NCBI RefSeq assembly: GCF_002795245.1
Contig: NZ_PGVG01000006.1
Span: 217,687 to 281,686, forward strand
DNA length: 64,000 bases
Source of the DNA: Bradyrhizobium forestalis
GTDB taxonomy: Bacteria; Pseudomonadota; Alphaproteobacteria; Rhizobiales; Xanthobacteraceae
Direction of reading: 5' to 3'
Part shown: positions 36,357-46,610 of the stretch, one piece after another
How the letters are laid out: the number at the start of each line of letters is the position of its first letter
Position numbering within the stretch: position 1 is the stretch's first letter
The notes under the pieces: model-generated
What the model was told of the DNA's origin: nothing
What the model saw: only the letters and a program-made list of their open reading frames with translations
Database searches by the model: none
Made by a program: the position numbers and the translations under genes

Positions 36357-36977
36357 ATGCGCTATTCCCGGGAACACAAGCAGGAAACCCACGACCGGAT
36401 CGTCAAGAAGGCTTCCGTGCGACTTCGCGAAAAGGGCGCTCATGGCATCGGCGTCGCCGACCTCATGAAGGAGGCGGGCCTGACCCATGGCGGCTTCTAT
36501 GCGCATTTCGATTCCCGCGAGGCGCTGGTGATCGAGGCCTTTGGCTATGCCATGGACCGCTCGATGGAGCACTGGCGCAAGCTCACCGGCGAGGCCGCTC
36601 CTGAAAAGCGGCTGGCGCTGATCGCGGAGAGCTATCTTTCGACGCTGCATCGCGACAATCCCGGCCATGGCTGTTCGATTCCCGCCCTGGGCGCCGAGAT
36701 CGCCCGCGAGAGCCCGAAGGCGCGCAAGGCCTTTGCCGGCAAGCTCGATGAGATGATCGAGACCCTGACCGACACCATCCCGAACCTGCCGCGCAAGACC
36801 GCCCGCAAGCAGGCGATCGCGACCCTGGCGATGATGGCCGGCACCATGCTGCTGGCGCGCATCGCAGGCTCGAGCGAGCTGTCCGACGAGGTGCTGAAGG
36901 CGGGCCGGGACGGCGTGCTCGATGGCGCGAAGCGTGAGCCGAAGGTGGCGGCCGCGAAGAGGGCGAAGCAGAACTAG
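36357..36977 (+). CDS. TetR/AcrR-family transcriptional regulator
   Basis: A 206-residue repressor-type regulator with an N-terminal helix-turn-helix at about residues 25-50 (GIGVADLMKEAGLTHGGFYA) and an all-helical ligand domain with two cysteines apart. The motif HGGFYAHF is typical of the branch that controls efflux or fatty-acid genes. A small palindrome GAGAT-G-ATCTC at 36326-36336 lies 21 bases upstream and may be an autoregulatory site. The likely targets are the neighbouring CoA genes. Confidence 0.92.
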   Translation: MRYSREHKQETHDRIVKKASVRLREKGAHGIGVADLMKEAGLTHGGFYAHFDSREALVIEAFGYAMDRSMEHWRKLTGEAAPEKRLALIAESYLSTLHRDNPGHGCSIPALGAEIARESPKARKAFAGKLDEMIETLTDTIPNLPRKTARKQAIATLAMMAGTMLLARIAGSSELSDEVLKAGRDGVLDGAKREPKVAAAKRAKQN

Positions 36978-37108
36978 GCGAGATGCCGGGTGGGCAAAGG
37001 CGCGTCAGCGCCGTGCCCACCATCTTTCCGCGATCGCGGCTGGCATGGTGGGCACGCCACGCGCCGCGCATGCGCGCGTCTCGTCGCTTTGCCCACCCGA
37101 GAGCGGTG

Positions 37109-38017
37109 CTACCGCCCCGCAAACAGCGCCCGCTCGCGCTCGACAATTTCCGAGATGTAATCCGCCACCGCCCGGATCCGCGCAAGGTCCTTGCTGTCGG
37201 CGTGCATCAGCATCCAGAACGTCCGCGTGATCGAGATCTCGTCCGGCAGCACTGGCACGAGCTGCGGATAGTCGCTCGCCATGAAATGCGGCAACACGGC
37301 GATGCCGAAGCCGGAGAGGGTGGCGTTGAGCTGGGCGATCAGATTGGCGCTGCGAAAGCGCGCGGAGATCCGCGGCGAGACCTGCGGCAGATAGTCGAGC
37401 TCCGGCGTGAACAAGAGCTCCTCGATGTAGCCGACGAAGCGGTGCTGCGTCAGGTCCTGCCGCGAGGTGATCTCAGGGAAGCGATCGAGATAGGCGGGTG
37501 CGGCATAGAGCCCAAGGCGGTAGTCGAGCAGCTTGCGGCCGACGATGCGGCCTTCCTTCGGCATGGTCAGGCTGATGGCGATATCGGCCTCGCGCTTGGA
37601 GAGGCTGAACAGCCGCGCGGTAGCCACAAGTTGCAGGTCGAGATCGGGATAGCGGTCCGCGAACGGCGCCAGCCGTGGCGCCAGGAAGGCGGTGCCGAAT
37701 CCGTCAGGGGCGCCGATCCGCACCGTCCCGGTCAGCCGCGCCACGGAGCCGCCGACCTGCTCCTGGTTGGCGACGATGGTCGATTCCATCGCTTCCGCAC
37801 TGTCGGCCACCCGCTGACCGGCCTCGGTGAGGAGATAGCCGGTCTTGCGCCGGTCAAACAGTTTTGCCGACAGGTGCTTTTCCAGCCGGTCGACGCGGCG
37901 GATCACCGTGGCGTGGTCGACACCGAGCTGTTTTGCCGCAGCCGACACCGAGCCGCCCCGAACGATGGCCAGCACGAAGCGAAAGTCGTCCCAATCGATA
38001 GCGCCTTGATCCAGCAT
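37109..38017 (-). CDS. LysR-family transcriptional regulator
   Basis: A 302-residue LysR protein with an N-terminal helix-turn-helix (GGSVSAAAKQLGVDHATVIR, about residues 20-39) and a periplasmic-binding-like effector domain. It is divergent from mmsA with about 100 bases between the starts, the usual arrangement for a LysR activator of the adjacent operon, so it probably controls valine catabolism. Start alternatives are ATG 38017 and ATG 38038; the former begins just before the DNA-binding domain. Confidence 0.9.
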   Translation of the reverse strand: MLDQGAIDWDDFRFVLAIVRGGSVSAAAKQLGVDHATVIRRVDRLEKHLSAKLFDRRKTGYLLTEAGQRVADSAEAMESTIVANQEQVGGSVARLTGTVRIGAPDGFGTAFLAPRLAPFADRYPDLDLQLVATARLFSLSKREADIAISLTMPKEGRIVGRKLLDYRLGLYAAPAYLDRFPEITSRQDLTQHRFVGYIEELLFTPELDYLPQVSPRISARFRSANLIAQLNATLSGFGIAVLPHFMASDYPQLVPVLPDEISITRTFWMLMHADSKDLARIRAVADYISEIVERERALFAGR

Positions 38018-38051
38018 TTTCGCACATCTATGGTGCATTATCTCAGACTTG

Positions 38052-38086
38052 AATCCTATAAAATGCAGGTCGATAGGATTTGTCAA
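38052..38086 (-). promoter_or_regulatory. lysR promoter overlapped by an inverted repeat
   Basis: On the minus strand TTGACA (38086-38081) and TTTTAT (38063-38058) are 17 bases apart and fit the lysR start. AATCCTAT (38052-38059) and ATAGGATT (38073-38080) form a perfect 8-bp inverted repeat with a 13-base spacer across this promoter. LysR proteins commonly bind such sites, repress themselves and activate the divergent gene, here mmsA. Confidence 0.55.
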
Positions 38087-38119
38087 AGCGAACACGCTAG
38101 GCCTGAAGGAGATCATTCC

Positions 38120-39616
<1,497 letters not shown>

Positions 39617-39650
39617 TGCGATCGGTGTGAGCTCTCGCGGCATCGGGAAA

Positions 39651-39830
39651 TCACCTCTCCCTTCGGGAGAGGCAAAGGCCGCTCTTCTGGCGGCCGTTCT
39701 AAGAGGACGCCGAAGCGAAGCTTCGGCTGTGGCGAAGCGCCCGGTGAGGGGTTACGGTCTCTCGTCGGAGCAGCGCCCCCTCACCCGATTTGCTGCGCAA
39801 ATCGACCTGTCCCCGCAGGGGAGAGGTGAC
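39651..39830. repeat. Palindromic repeat, CACCTCTCCC...GGGAGAGGTG type
   Basis: The ends tcacctctccc and ggggagaggtga are complementary; inside are gtgaggggttac, ccccctcaccc and local palindromes. It sits within the valine operon, between mmsA and the acyl-CoA dehydrogenase gene, and may give partial termination. Confidence 0.8.
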
Positions 39831-39852
39831 CCAAGCCGGCGGGGGCATTGAG

Positions 39853-40998
39853 ATGCAGTTCGCTCTGAACGAGGATCAGATCGCGGTTCGCGACATGGCG
39901 ATGGCGTTTGCGGCGGAGAAGATCGCGCCGCACGCGCTGCGCTGGGACGAGGAGAAGCATTTCCCCGTCGACGTCATGCGCGAGGCCGCAAGCCTGGGTA
40001 TGGGCGGTATCTATATCCGCGACGATGTCGGCGGCTCCGCCATGTCGCGCTTCGACGCGGCGCTGATCTTCGAGGCGCTGGCGACGGGCTGCCCGACCAC
40101 CTCGGCCTTCATCTCCATCCACAACATGGCGAGCTGGATGATCGATGCCTTCGGCAGCGACACCCAGCGCCACACATGGCTGCCGAAACTCTGCACCATG
40201 GAGCTGATCGCGAGCTACTGCCTGACCGAGCCGGGCGCCGGCTCCGATGCGGCCGCTTTGCGCACCCGCGCGGTGCGCGACGGCGATCATTATGTCCTCA
40301 ACGGCCAGAAGCAGTTCATCTCCGGTGCCGGCGGCACCGATGTGCTGGTCGCGATGGTGCGAACCGGCGGCGATGGTCCCGGCGGCATCTCGACCCTCGT
40401 CATCGACGGCAAGACGCCGGGCGTGTCCTTCGGCGCCAACGAGCGCAAGATGGGCTGGAACGCGCAGCCGACCCGCGCCGTGATGTTCGAGAACGCCCGC
40501 GTGCCGGTCGCCAACCGATTGAGCGAGGAGGGCGCCGGCTTCAAGATCGCGATGGCCGGCCTCGACGGCGGCCGCCTCAACATCACGGCGTGCTCGCTCG
40601 GTGGCGCCCAGACCGCGCTCGACAAGGCGCGCGCCTACATGAAGGAGCGCAAGGCGTTCGGAAAGCGGCTCGACGAATTCCAGGCGCTGCAATTCAAGCT
40701 CGCTGACATGGCGATCGAGCTCGAGGCCGCGCGCACATTTTTGTGGCGCGCCGCCGCAGCGCTCGACCGCAAGGACCCTGATGCCACCATGCTCTGCGCG
40801 ATGGCCAAGCGGTTCGGCACCGATGTCGGCTTCGAGGTCGCCAACCATGCGCTGCAGCTGCACGGCGGCTACGGCTACCTCAGCGAATACGGCATCGAGA
40901 AGATCGTGCGGGACTTACGCGTGCACCAGATCCTCGAGGGCACCAATGAAATCATGCGGCTGATCGTGGCGCGCAAACTGATCGAGGGCGCGCGATGA
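39853..40998 (+). CDS. Isobutyryl-CoA dehydrogenase (acyl-CoA dehydrogenase family)
   Basis: FAD enzyme of 381 residues that should oxidise isobutyryl-CoA to methacrylyl-CoA in valine catabolism. The flavin and substrate signatures YCLTEPGAGSDAAALRT (near residue 120) and the C-terminal HQILEGTNEIMR with Glu362 are clear. ATG 39853 is the start of the fold (MQFALNEDQIAVRDMA); the longer frame runs into the repeat. The stop overlaps the next gene by 4 bases. The branched-chain substrate is inferred from the neighbours. Confidence 0.9.
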   Translation: MQFALNEDQIAVRDMAMAFAAEKIAPHALRWDEEKHFPVDVMREAASLGMGGIYIRDDVGGSAMSRFDAALIFEALATGCPTTSAFISIHNMASWMIDAFGSDTQRHTWLPKLCTMELIASYCLTEPGAGSDAAALRTRAVRDGDHYVLNGQKQFISGAGGTDVLVAMVRTGGDGPGGISTLVIDGKTPGVSFGANERKMGWNAQPTRAVMFENARVPVANRLSEEGAGFKIAMAGLDGGRLNITACSLGGAQTALDKARAYMKERKAFGKRLDEFQALQFKLADMAIELEAARTFLWRAAAALDRKDPDATMLCAMAKRFGTDVGFEVANHALQLHGGYGYLSEYGIEKIVRDLRVHQILEGTNEIMRLIVARKLIEGAR

Positions 40999-42065
40999 GT
41001 TCAGTGGAAGAGGGCGATCTGGTCGCCCGCGTCGAGGGCGCCGCCGGCATCATCAGGCTCAACCGCCCCAAGGCGATCAACGCCGTGACGCTGGAGATGT
41101 TTCGCGACATCGAGAAGGCGCTCGACCGCTTCGAGGCCGATCCGGCCGTCGCCGTAATCCTGCTCGAAGGCGCCGGCGAGCGCGGCCTGTGTGCGGGCGG
41201 CGATATCCGCACGCTCTGGGAAAGCTCGAAAGTCAATGGCGATCTCGGCAAGATCCTGTGGCGCGAGGAGTACATCCTCAACGCCCGGATCAAGAGGTTT
41301 CCGAAGCCCTATGTCGCCTTCATGGACGGCATCGTGATGGGCGGCGGCGTCGGCCTTTCGGCCCATGCCAGCCATCGCGTCGTTACGGATCGCACGAAGC
41401 TTGCGATGCCCGAGGTCGGGCTCGGTTTCTTCCCCGACGTCGGCGGCACCTATCTGTTGTCGCGCTCGCCGGGCGAGATCGGCACCTATTTCGGCCTGAC
41501 CGGCCAGACCATGAACGGGCCGGATGCGATCCACGCGAAGTTCGCGGACTGGGTGGTGCCGGCGTCGAGGCTGCCGGAGCTGCGGGAGGCGCTGACGAAG
41601 GTGCGTTCCGGTGCGACGGCCGCCGAGGTCGGCAAGCTCATCGACGGTTTTGCGACCGGCGAGACCGCGGGGCCGGTGGCTGCGAAGGAGCCTGTCATCG
41701 ACGCGCTGTTCGGCTTCGACCGCATGGAGGACATCGTCGCGGCGCTGAAGCGCGACGGCTCGGAGTTCGCGCAAGCAACGCTGAAGACGCTCAACGAGAA
41801 ATCGCCGCGCGGCATGGTCGTCACGCTGAAGCTGCTGCGCCTGGCGCGCACCGCGTCGAGCCTCGAAGAGTGCCTGGTGCGCGAATATCGCGCCGCGCTG
41901 GAGGTCTTCCGCAGCGACGATTTCCGCGAAGGCGTGCGCGCCGCCGTGATCGACAAGGACCGCAATCCGAGCTGGTCGCCGCGAGGAATCGAGGATGTGA
42001 CGCCAGACATGCTTGCGCCGTATCTCGCCGAGATCGGCTCTGATGAGCTGAAGTTCAACCAGTGA
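40995..42065 (+). CDS. 3-Hydroxyisobutyryl-CoA hydrolase
   Basis: A crotonase-fold hydrolase of 356 residues, longer than plain hydratases (about 260) by the C-terminal extension of this branch. Signatures are GLCAGGDIRTLW (near residue 69), PYVAFMDGIVMGGGVGLSA and EVGLGFFPDVGGTYLLSR. It releases CoA from 3-hydroxyisobutyryl-CoA, the only thioester hydrolysis in valine breakdown. It overlaps the dehydrogenase gene by ATGA. A methacrylyl-CoA hydratase gene is not seen next to it; the enoyl-CoA hydratase at 34832 could serve. Confidence 0.88.
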   Translation: MSSVEEGDLVARVEGAAGIIRLNRPKAINAVTLEMFRDIEKALDRFEADPAVAVILLEGAGERGLCAGGDIRTLWESSKVNGDLGKILWREEYILNARIKRFPKPYVAFMDGIVMGGGVGLSAHASHRVVTDRTKLAMPEVGLGFFPDVGGTYLLSRSPGEIGTYFGLTGQTMNGPDAIHAKFADWVVPASRLPELREALTKVRSGATAAEVGKLIDGFATGETAGPVAAKEPVIDALFGFDRMEDIVAALKRDGSEFAQATLKTLNEKSPRGMVVTLKLLRLARTASSLEECLVREYRAALEVFRSDDFREGVRAAVIDKDRNPSWSPRGIEDVTPDMLAPYLAEIGSDELKFNQ

Positions 42066-42093
42066 AAGACGGGCAGCCGCCACGAACTCGGAC

Positions 42094-42248
42094 CACCTCT
42101 CCCGTAGGGAGAGGTCGGATCGCATCTATAGATGCGATCTGGGTGAGGGGTTACAGTCTCACTACGCGCCGCGGCCCCTCACCCGGATTGCTCAGGCGCG
42201 CAATTGCGCGCCATGGCAATCCGACCTCTCCCCGCTGGGGAGAGGTGT
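42094..42248. repeat. Palindromic repeat, CACCTCTCCC...GGGAGAGGTG type
   Basis: Same class as 39651: ends ccacctctcccg and ggggagaggtg, with internal atcgcatctatagatgcgat and gcgcgcaattgcgcgc palindromes. It separates the hydrolase gene from mmsB. Confidence 0.85.
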
Positions 42249-42318
42249 TCCCGAGGCCGCTGCTGTGTCGAATTTCAGTGAACTCTAATCAACGAAACGT
42301 CTAGCGGAGGAAACGACA

Positions 42319-43209
42319 ATGGCCACGATCGCATTCATCGGTCTCGGCAACATGGGCGGCCCGATGGCCGCTAACCTCGTCAAGGCCGGCCACAAGGTGG
42401 TGGCGTTCGACCTCGTCGAAGCCTCGCGCAATCAGGCCAGGGCCGATGGCGCCGGCATCGCTGACAGCGCCGCGGGCGCGGTGAAGGGCGCCGATGTGGT
42501 CGTCACCATGCTACCGGCCGGCAAGCACGTGCTCGGCGTCTGGAACGAGGTGGTTCCTGCCATGACCAAGGGTGCGCTGATCATCGACAGCTCCACCATC
42601 GACGTCGAAAGCGCGCGGCAGGCGCATGCGCTGGCGGCCAAGCATGGTGTGCTCTCGGTCGATGCGCCGGTCTCCGGCGGCACGGGCGGCGCCAAGGGGG
42701 CGACGCTCACCTTCATGTGCGGCGGTGACGACAAGGCATTTGCGGCGGCCAAGCCCGTGCTCGAAAACATGGGCAAGAAGATCGTGCATTGCGGCGGAGC
42801 CGGCGCAGGGCAGGCAGCAAAGATCTGCAACAACATGATCCTCGGCATTTCGATGATCGCGGTGAGCGAGGCCTTCGCGCTCGGTGAGAAGCTCGGGCTC
42901 TCGCACCAGGCGCTGTTCGATGTCGCCTCGACCTCGTCCGGCCAGTGCTGGTCGCTGACGACCTATTGCCCGGTGCCGGGCCCGGTGCCGACCTCGCCCG
43001 CCAACAACGATTACAAGCCGGGCTTTGCCTCGGCGCTGATGGTGAAGGATCTGACCTTGGCGCAGGACGCCGCGAAGGCCGCGGGCGCGGCGACGCCGCT
43101 CGGCAAGCATGCGCAGGAGATCTATCAGTCTTTCGACGCAGCCGGCCAGGGCGGGGTGGATTTTTCCGGAATTATCAAGCACGTTAGGAGTCTGGCCGGG
43201 AAAGCTTGA
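42319..43209 (+). CDS. mmsB: 3-Hydroxyisobutyrate dehydrogenase
   Basis: Oxidises 3-hydroxyisobutyrate to methylmalonate semialdehyde, the substrate of mmsA. The 296-residue protein has the N-terminal GLGNMGGPMAANLVKAGH NAD motif, the DAPVSGGTGGAKGATLTFM substrate segment and the catalytic lysine region GQAAKICNNMI. AGGAGG lies close upstream (42305-42310). The stop TGA overlaps the ATG of the acyl-CoA ligase gene by one base (TGATG), so valine genes and the CoA genes after them are coupled. Confidence 0.95.
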   Translation: MATIAFIGLGNMGGPMAANLVKAGHKVVAFDLVEASRNQARADGAGIADSAAGAVKGADVVVTMLPAGKHVLGVWNEVVPAMTKGALIIDSSTIDVESARQAHALAAKHGVLSVDAPVSGGTGGAKGATLTFMCGGDDKAFAAAKPVLENMGKKIVHCGGAGAGQAAKICNNMILGISMIAVSEAFALGEKLGLSHQALFDVASTSSGQCWSLTTYCPVPGPVPTSPANNDYKPGFASALMVKDLTLAQDAAKAAGAATPLGKHAQEIYQSFDAAGQGGVDFSGIIKHVRSLAGKA

Positions 43210-44927
43210 TGACGACATTCCAGGAAGCGCGCGCGTTCCTTCTGCAACACCGCACGGATTACGAGACAGCGGTCAAAGATTTCCGCTGGCCCGATCCGGC
43301 TCCGTTCAACTGGGCGCTCGACTGGTTCGACGCCGAGCTGGCGGCACACGCGGAGAGCAGGGACCGGCCCGCGCTCTGGATCGTCGATGCCGCGCAGGAC
43401 AAGCAAACCAAGCTGTCCTTCGCGGCGCTCTCGAAGCGCTCGAACCAGGTCGCGAACTTCCTCCGGGCGCAGGGCTTGAAGCGCGGCGACCACCTTTTGC
43501 TGCTGCTCAGCAACGTGGTTCCGCTATGGGAGACGATGCTTGCCGCGATGAAGCTCGGCGTGGTCGTGATTCCCGCCACCACGCTGCTCACCGCCGATGA
43601 GCTGCGCGACCGGCTCGATCGCGGCAAGGCCAAAGCGGTGGTGGCCGCCGAGGATCAGGTCGCAAAATTAGCGAACCTTGGTGCGGAGAATATTGTGCGC
43701 ATCGTGGTGGGCGCTGCCTCCGAAGGCTGGCTCACCTATGACGAGGCGGCGAAAGCGCCAGAGAGTTTTGCGCCCGACGGCCCGACCAACGCCGACGACC
43801 CGATGCTGCTCTATTTCACCTCGGGCACGACGGCAAAGCCAAAGCTGGTGCGGCATAGCCAGCGCAGCTATCCGGTCGGCCATCTCTCGACGATGTACTG
43901 GATCGGGCTGCAGCCCGGTGACGTCCATCTCAACATCTCGTCGCCCGGCTGGGCCAAGCATGCCTGGAGCTGTTTTTTCTCGCCGTGGAATGCGGGAGCC
44001 GCCGTGTTCGTGGTCAACCAGCCGCGCTTCGACGCGAAGGGACTGCTCGCCACCATCGGCCGCTGCGGCGTCACCACGCTGTGCGCGCCACCGACGGTGT
44101 GGCGGCTGTTCATCCAGGAGAACCTTTCTTCCTTCAAGGTTGCCTTGCGCGAGGTCTGCGGCGCCGGCGAGCCACTCAATCCTGAGGTGATCGATCAGGT
44201 GCAGGCCGCCTGGGGCCTCACCATCCGCGACGGCTACGGCCAGACCGAGACCGCCGCGCTCGCCGGCAACTCGCCCGGCCAGAAGATCAAGATCGGCTCG
44301 ATGGGCCGGCCGCTGCCGGGCTATCGCGTGCAGATCAGCGATGCCGACGGCCATCCGGCGACGGAAGGCGAGGTGACGCTGCTGCTGGGCACCGATCGCC
44401 CCGCGGGCCTGATGCAGGGCTATCAGGGCGACGACGGCAAATTGTCCGGCGCCGAGGGCGAGCTCTATCGCAGCGGCGACGTGGTGTTCGCGGATGAGGA
44501 CGGCTATCTCACCTTCGTTGGCCGTTCCGACGATGTGTTCAAATCCTCCGATTACCGCATCAGCCCGTTCGAGCTGGAGAGTGTGCTGCTGGAGCATGAG
44601 CTGGTCGCGGAAGCCGCGGTGGTGCCGAGCCCGGATCCGATCCGGCTCGCGATTCCCAAGGCGTTCGTGCTGCTGACCTCGGGCGCCGAGCGCACGCCGG
44701 AGACCGCGCTGTCGATCTTCAAGCACCTGCACACGCGCCTTGCGCCGTTCAAGCGCATCCGCCGCCTGGAAATCGTCACCGAGCTGCCGAAGACGATCTC
44801 TGGCAAAATCCGCCGTGTGCAGCTACGACGGCTCGAACGCGACGATGATCGCACCGATCCGCTGCGCGGCCGGGAATTCCGCGAGGAGGATTTTCCGGAG
44901 CTGCCGAAAACACGGAGTGAGACCTAA
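43209..44927 (+). CDS. AMP-dependent acyl-CoA synthetase
   Basis: ANL-family ligase of 572 residues that activates a carboxylic acid via acyl-AMP to acyl-CoA. The ATP loop YFTSGTTAKPK (near residue 202), the GYGQTETAALAG core and the C-terminal catalytic lysine in ISGKIRR are all present. ATG 43209 overlaps the mmsB stop; the frame also offers a TTG at 43206. Position after the valine genes and before MaoC, SDR and flavoprotein genes suggests a branched or medium-chain acid substrate, possibly propionate- or isobutyrate-like. Confidence 0.9.
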   Translation: MTTFQEARAFLLQHRTDYETAVKDFRWPDPAPFNWALDWFDAELAAHAESRDRPALWIVDAAQDKQTKLSFAALSKRSNQVANFLRAQGLKRGDHLLLLLSNVVPLWETMLAAMKLGVVVIPATTLLTADELRDRLDRGKAKAVVAAEDQVAKLANLGAENIVRIVVGAASEGWLTYDEAAKAPESFAPDGPTNADDPMLLYFTSGTTAKPKLVRHSQRSYPVGHLSTMYWIGLQPGDVHLNISSPGWAKHAWSCFFSPWNAGAAVFVVNQPRFDAKGLLATIGRCGVTTLCAPPTVWRLFIQENLSSFKVALREVCGAGEPLNPEVIDQVQAAWGLTIRDGYGQTETAALAGNSPGQKIKIGSMGRPLPGYRVQISDADGHPATEGEVTLLLGTDRPAGLMQGYQGDDGKLSGAEGELYRSGDVVFADEDGYLTFVGRSDDVFKSSDYRISPFELESVLLEHELVAEAAVVPSPDPIRLAIPKAFVLLTSGAERTPETALSIFKHLHTRLAPFKRIRRLEIVTELPKTISGKIRRVQLRRLERDDDRTDPLRGREFREEDFPELPKTRSET

Positions 44928-45404
44928 GTGAACCAAATCTGGAAGTCGCCGCCGATCACGCTTCAGGCCTATCAGGCCCTGGTCGGCAAGGAGATCGGCG
45001 TGTCGTCCTGGCACCTGATCGATCAGCCCCGCATCGACACCTATGCCGACGTGACCGAGGATCACCAGTTCATCCATGTCGATCCCGAGAAGGCGAAGGC
45101 GACCGCGTTCGGCACCACCATCGCGCACGGCTTCCTGACGATGTCGATGCTGTCGGTGATGTCCTATGAGGTGATGCCGGCGATTGCGGGCACCACGATG
45201 GGCGTGAACTACGGCTTCGACAAGCTGCGCTTCATCTCGCCCGTCCGCTCGGGCAAGCGCATCCGCGGCCGTTTCGTGCTGGCCGAAGCCAAGCTGCGCA
45301 AGCCCAACGAATTGCAGTCCCGCACCAATGTCACGGTCGAGATCGAGGGCGAGGACAAGCCGGCGCTGATCGCGGATTGGCTGGGGTTGATCTATTTCGA
45401 GTAA
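44928..45404 (+). CDS. MaoC-family dehydratase (R-specific enoyl-CoA hydratase type)
   Basis: A 158-residue hotdog protein with the hydratase 2 motif DQPRIDTYADVTEDHQFIHV near residue 33, where Asp and His are the catalytic pair, then the GTTIAHGFLTMSML helix. It would hydrate enoyl-CoA to the R-hydroxyacyl-CoA. The start is a GTG that follows the stop codon of the ligase gene directly, with no spacer. The protein resembles NodN-annotated MaoC proteins; that label does not imply nodulation. Confidence 0.88.
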   Translation: MNQIWKSPPITLQAYQALVGKEIGVSSWHLIDQPRIDTYADVTEDHQFIHVDPEKAKATAFGTTIAHGFLTMSMLSVMSYEVMPAIAGTTMGVNYGFDKLRFISPVRSGKRIRGRFVLAEAKLRKPNELQSRTNVTVEIEGEDKPALIADWLGLIYFE

Positions 45405-45410
45405 CTCCGC

Positions 45411-45440
45411 CCGTCATGGCCGGGCTTGACCCGGTCATCC
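45411..45440. repeat. Half copy of a GTCATGGCCGGGCTTG repeat
   Basis: ccgtcatggccgggcttgac followed by ccggtcatcc; related to the hairpin at 13131, here incomplete. Confidence 0.5.
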
Positions 45441-45485
45441 ATCGCTGCTCAAAAGCTGACCAAGTCGATGCGCGGAGCTTTCTTA

Positions 45486-45668
45486 CCCTCTCCCCTTGTG
45501 GGAGAGGGTGGCTTCGCGGAGCGAAGCCGGGTGAGGGGTATCTCTCCGCGGACTCGCTCGTAGAGACAACCCCTCATCCGGCGCCGTAGCCGACGCTAGG
45601 CGTCGGCGTCCATTTTAGGTACGGCGGCCGTAGGCCGCCTATGCCACCTTCTCCCACAAGGGGAGAAG
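45486..45668. repeat. Palindromic repeat, CCTCTCCCCTTGTGGGAGAGG type
   Basis: The left palindrome ccctctccccttgtgggagaggg and right ccttctcccacaaggggagaagg flank gtgaggggtatctc / acccctcatcc and a run of short palindromes (gcgtcggcgtcc region, acggcggccgtaggccgcct). It lies before the SDR gene and fills most of the 288-base gap. Confidence 0.8.
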
Positions 45669-45692
45669 GAAGAAGAAGCAGGAACTTCACTC

Positions 45693-46610
45693 ATGGCAAT
45701 CAGGTTCGACGGACGCGTCGCCATCGTCACCGGCGCAGGCAATGGTCTCGGACGCGCGCACGCGCTGGGGCTGGCGAGCCGCGGCGCCAAGGTCGTGGTC
45801 AACGATTTCGGCGGCGCGCGTGACGGCACCGGCGGTTCGCTGTCGCCGGCGGAGGCCGTGGTCGAGGAGATCCGCAAAGCCGGCGGCACCGCGATGGCCG
45901 ACGGCGCCGACGTCTCCAATTTCGAGCAGGTCACCGCCATGGTCGAGCGCGCCACCAAGGAGTGGGGCAGCGTCGACCTCTTGTGCGCCAATGCCGGCAT
46001 CCTGCGCGACAAGTCGTTCGGCAAGATGGAAGCGGCCGATTTCCAGAAGGTGCTCGACGTGCATCTCGTCGGCACCTTCTATTGCTGCAAGGCGGCCTGG
46101 GCCGGCATGCGCGACCGCAACTACGGCCGCATCGTGCTGACGACGTCGTCCTCGGGCCTCTACGGCAATTTCGGCCAGGCCAACTACGGCGCGGCGAAAT
46201 CCGGTATGGTCGGCCTTATGAACGTGCTGGCCGAAGAAGGTCGCAAGAACAACATTCGCGTCAACATCATCTCGCCGACGGCGGCCACCCGCATGACCGA
46301 AGAGCTGCTGCCGCCGCAGGCGCTGCAATTGATGAAGCCGAACGCCATCACGCCCGCCGTCGAGTACATGCTCAGCGAGGACGCGCCGACCCGCACCATC
46401 ATGGGCGCGGGTGCGGGCTCCTTCGCGGTGATCAAGATTGTTGAGAGCGAGGGCATCAATTTGCCGGAGTCCGAATGGACGCCGGACGCGGTCGCGGCGC
46501 ACTTCGCCGAGATCAGCGACATGTCGAAGGCGAAGGCGCTCACGGGCGCGTTCGAGCAGACGCAGAAATATGTAGCCCAGGCCGCGGCGCGGGCGGGGAT
46601 CAAGCTCTGA
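45693..46610 (+). CDS. SDR-family 3-hydroxyacyl-CoA dehydrogenase
   Basis: A 305-residue short-chain dehydrogenase with the NAD motif GAGNGLGRAHALG (residues 12-24), the NDFGG segment that is usual in the D-specific hydroxyacyl-CoA dehydrogenases of the peroxisomal multifunctional type, catalytic TTSSSG and YGAAKSGMVG (Tyr-x-x-x-Lys). It would oxidise the R-hydroxyacyl-CoA made by the MaoC hydratase. The C-terminal tail (EISDMSKAKALTGAFEQT) is longer than in FabG. It overlaps the flavoprotein gene by four bases. Confidence 0.88.
   Translation: MAIRFDGRVAIVTGAGNGLGRAHALGLASRGAKVVVNDFGGARDGTGGSLSPAEAVVEEIRKAGGTAMADGADVSNFEQVTAMVERATKEWGSVDLLCANAGILRDKSFGKMEAADFQKVLDVHLVGTFYCCKAAWAGMRDRNYGRIVLTTSSSGLYGNFGQANYGAAKSGMVGLMNVLAEEGRKNNIRVNIISPTAATRMTEELLPPQALQLMKPNAITPAVEYMLSEDAPTRTIMGAGAGSFAVIKIVESEGINLPESEWTPDAVAAHFAEISDMSKAKALTGAFEQTQKYVAQAAARAGIKL

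Noticed and set aside
36983..38119. N-terminal extension of mmsA by 379 codons
   Set aside because: It is antisense to the LysR gene; the mmsA fold, length and Shine-Dalgarno fix the start at 38120.
44928..45404. NodN-like label as evidence of a symbiosis island
   Set aside because: MaoC hydratases are often so labelled; no nod, nif or fix genes and no island features are present.
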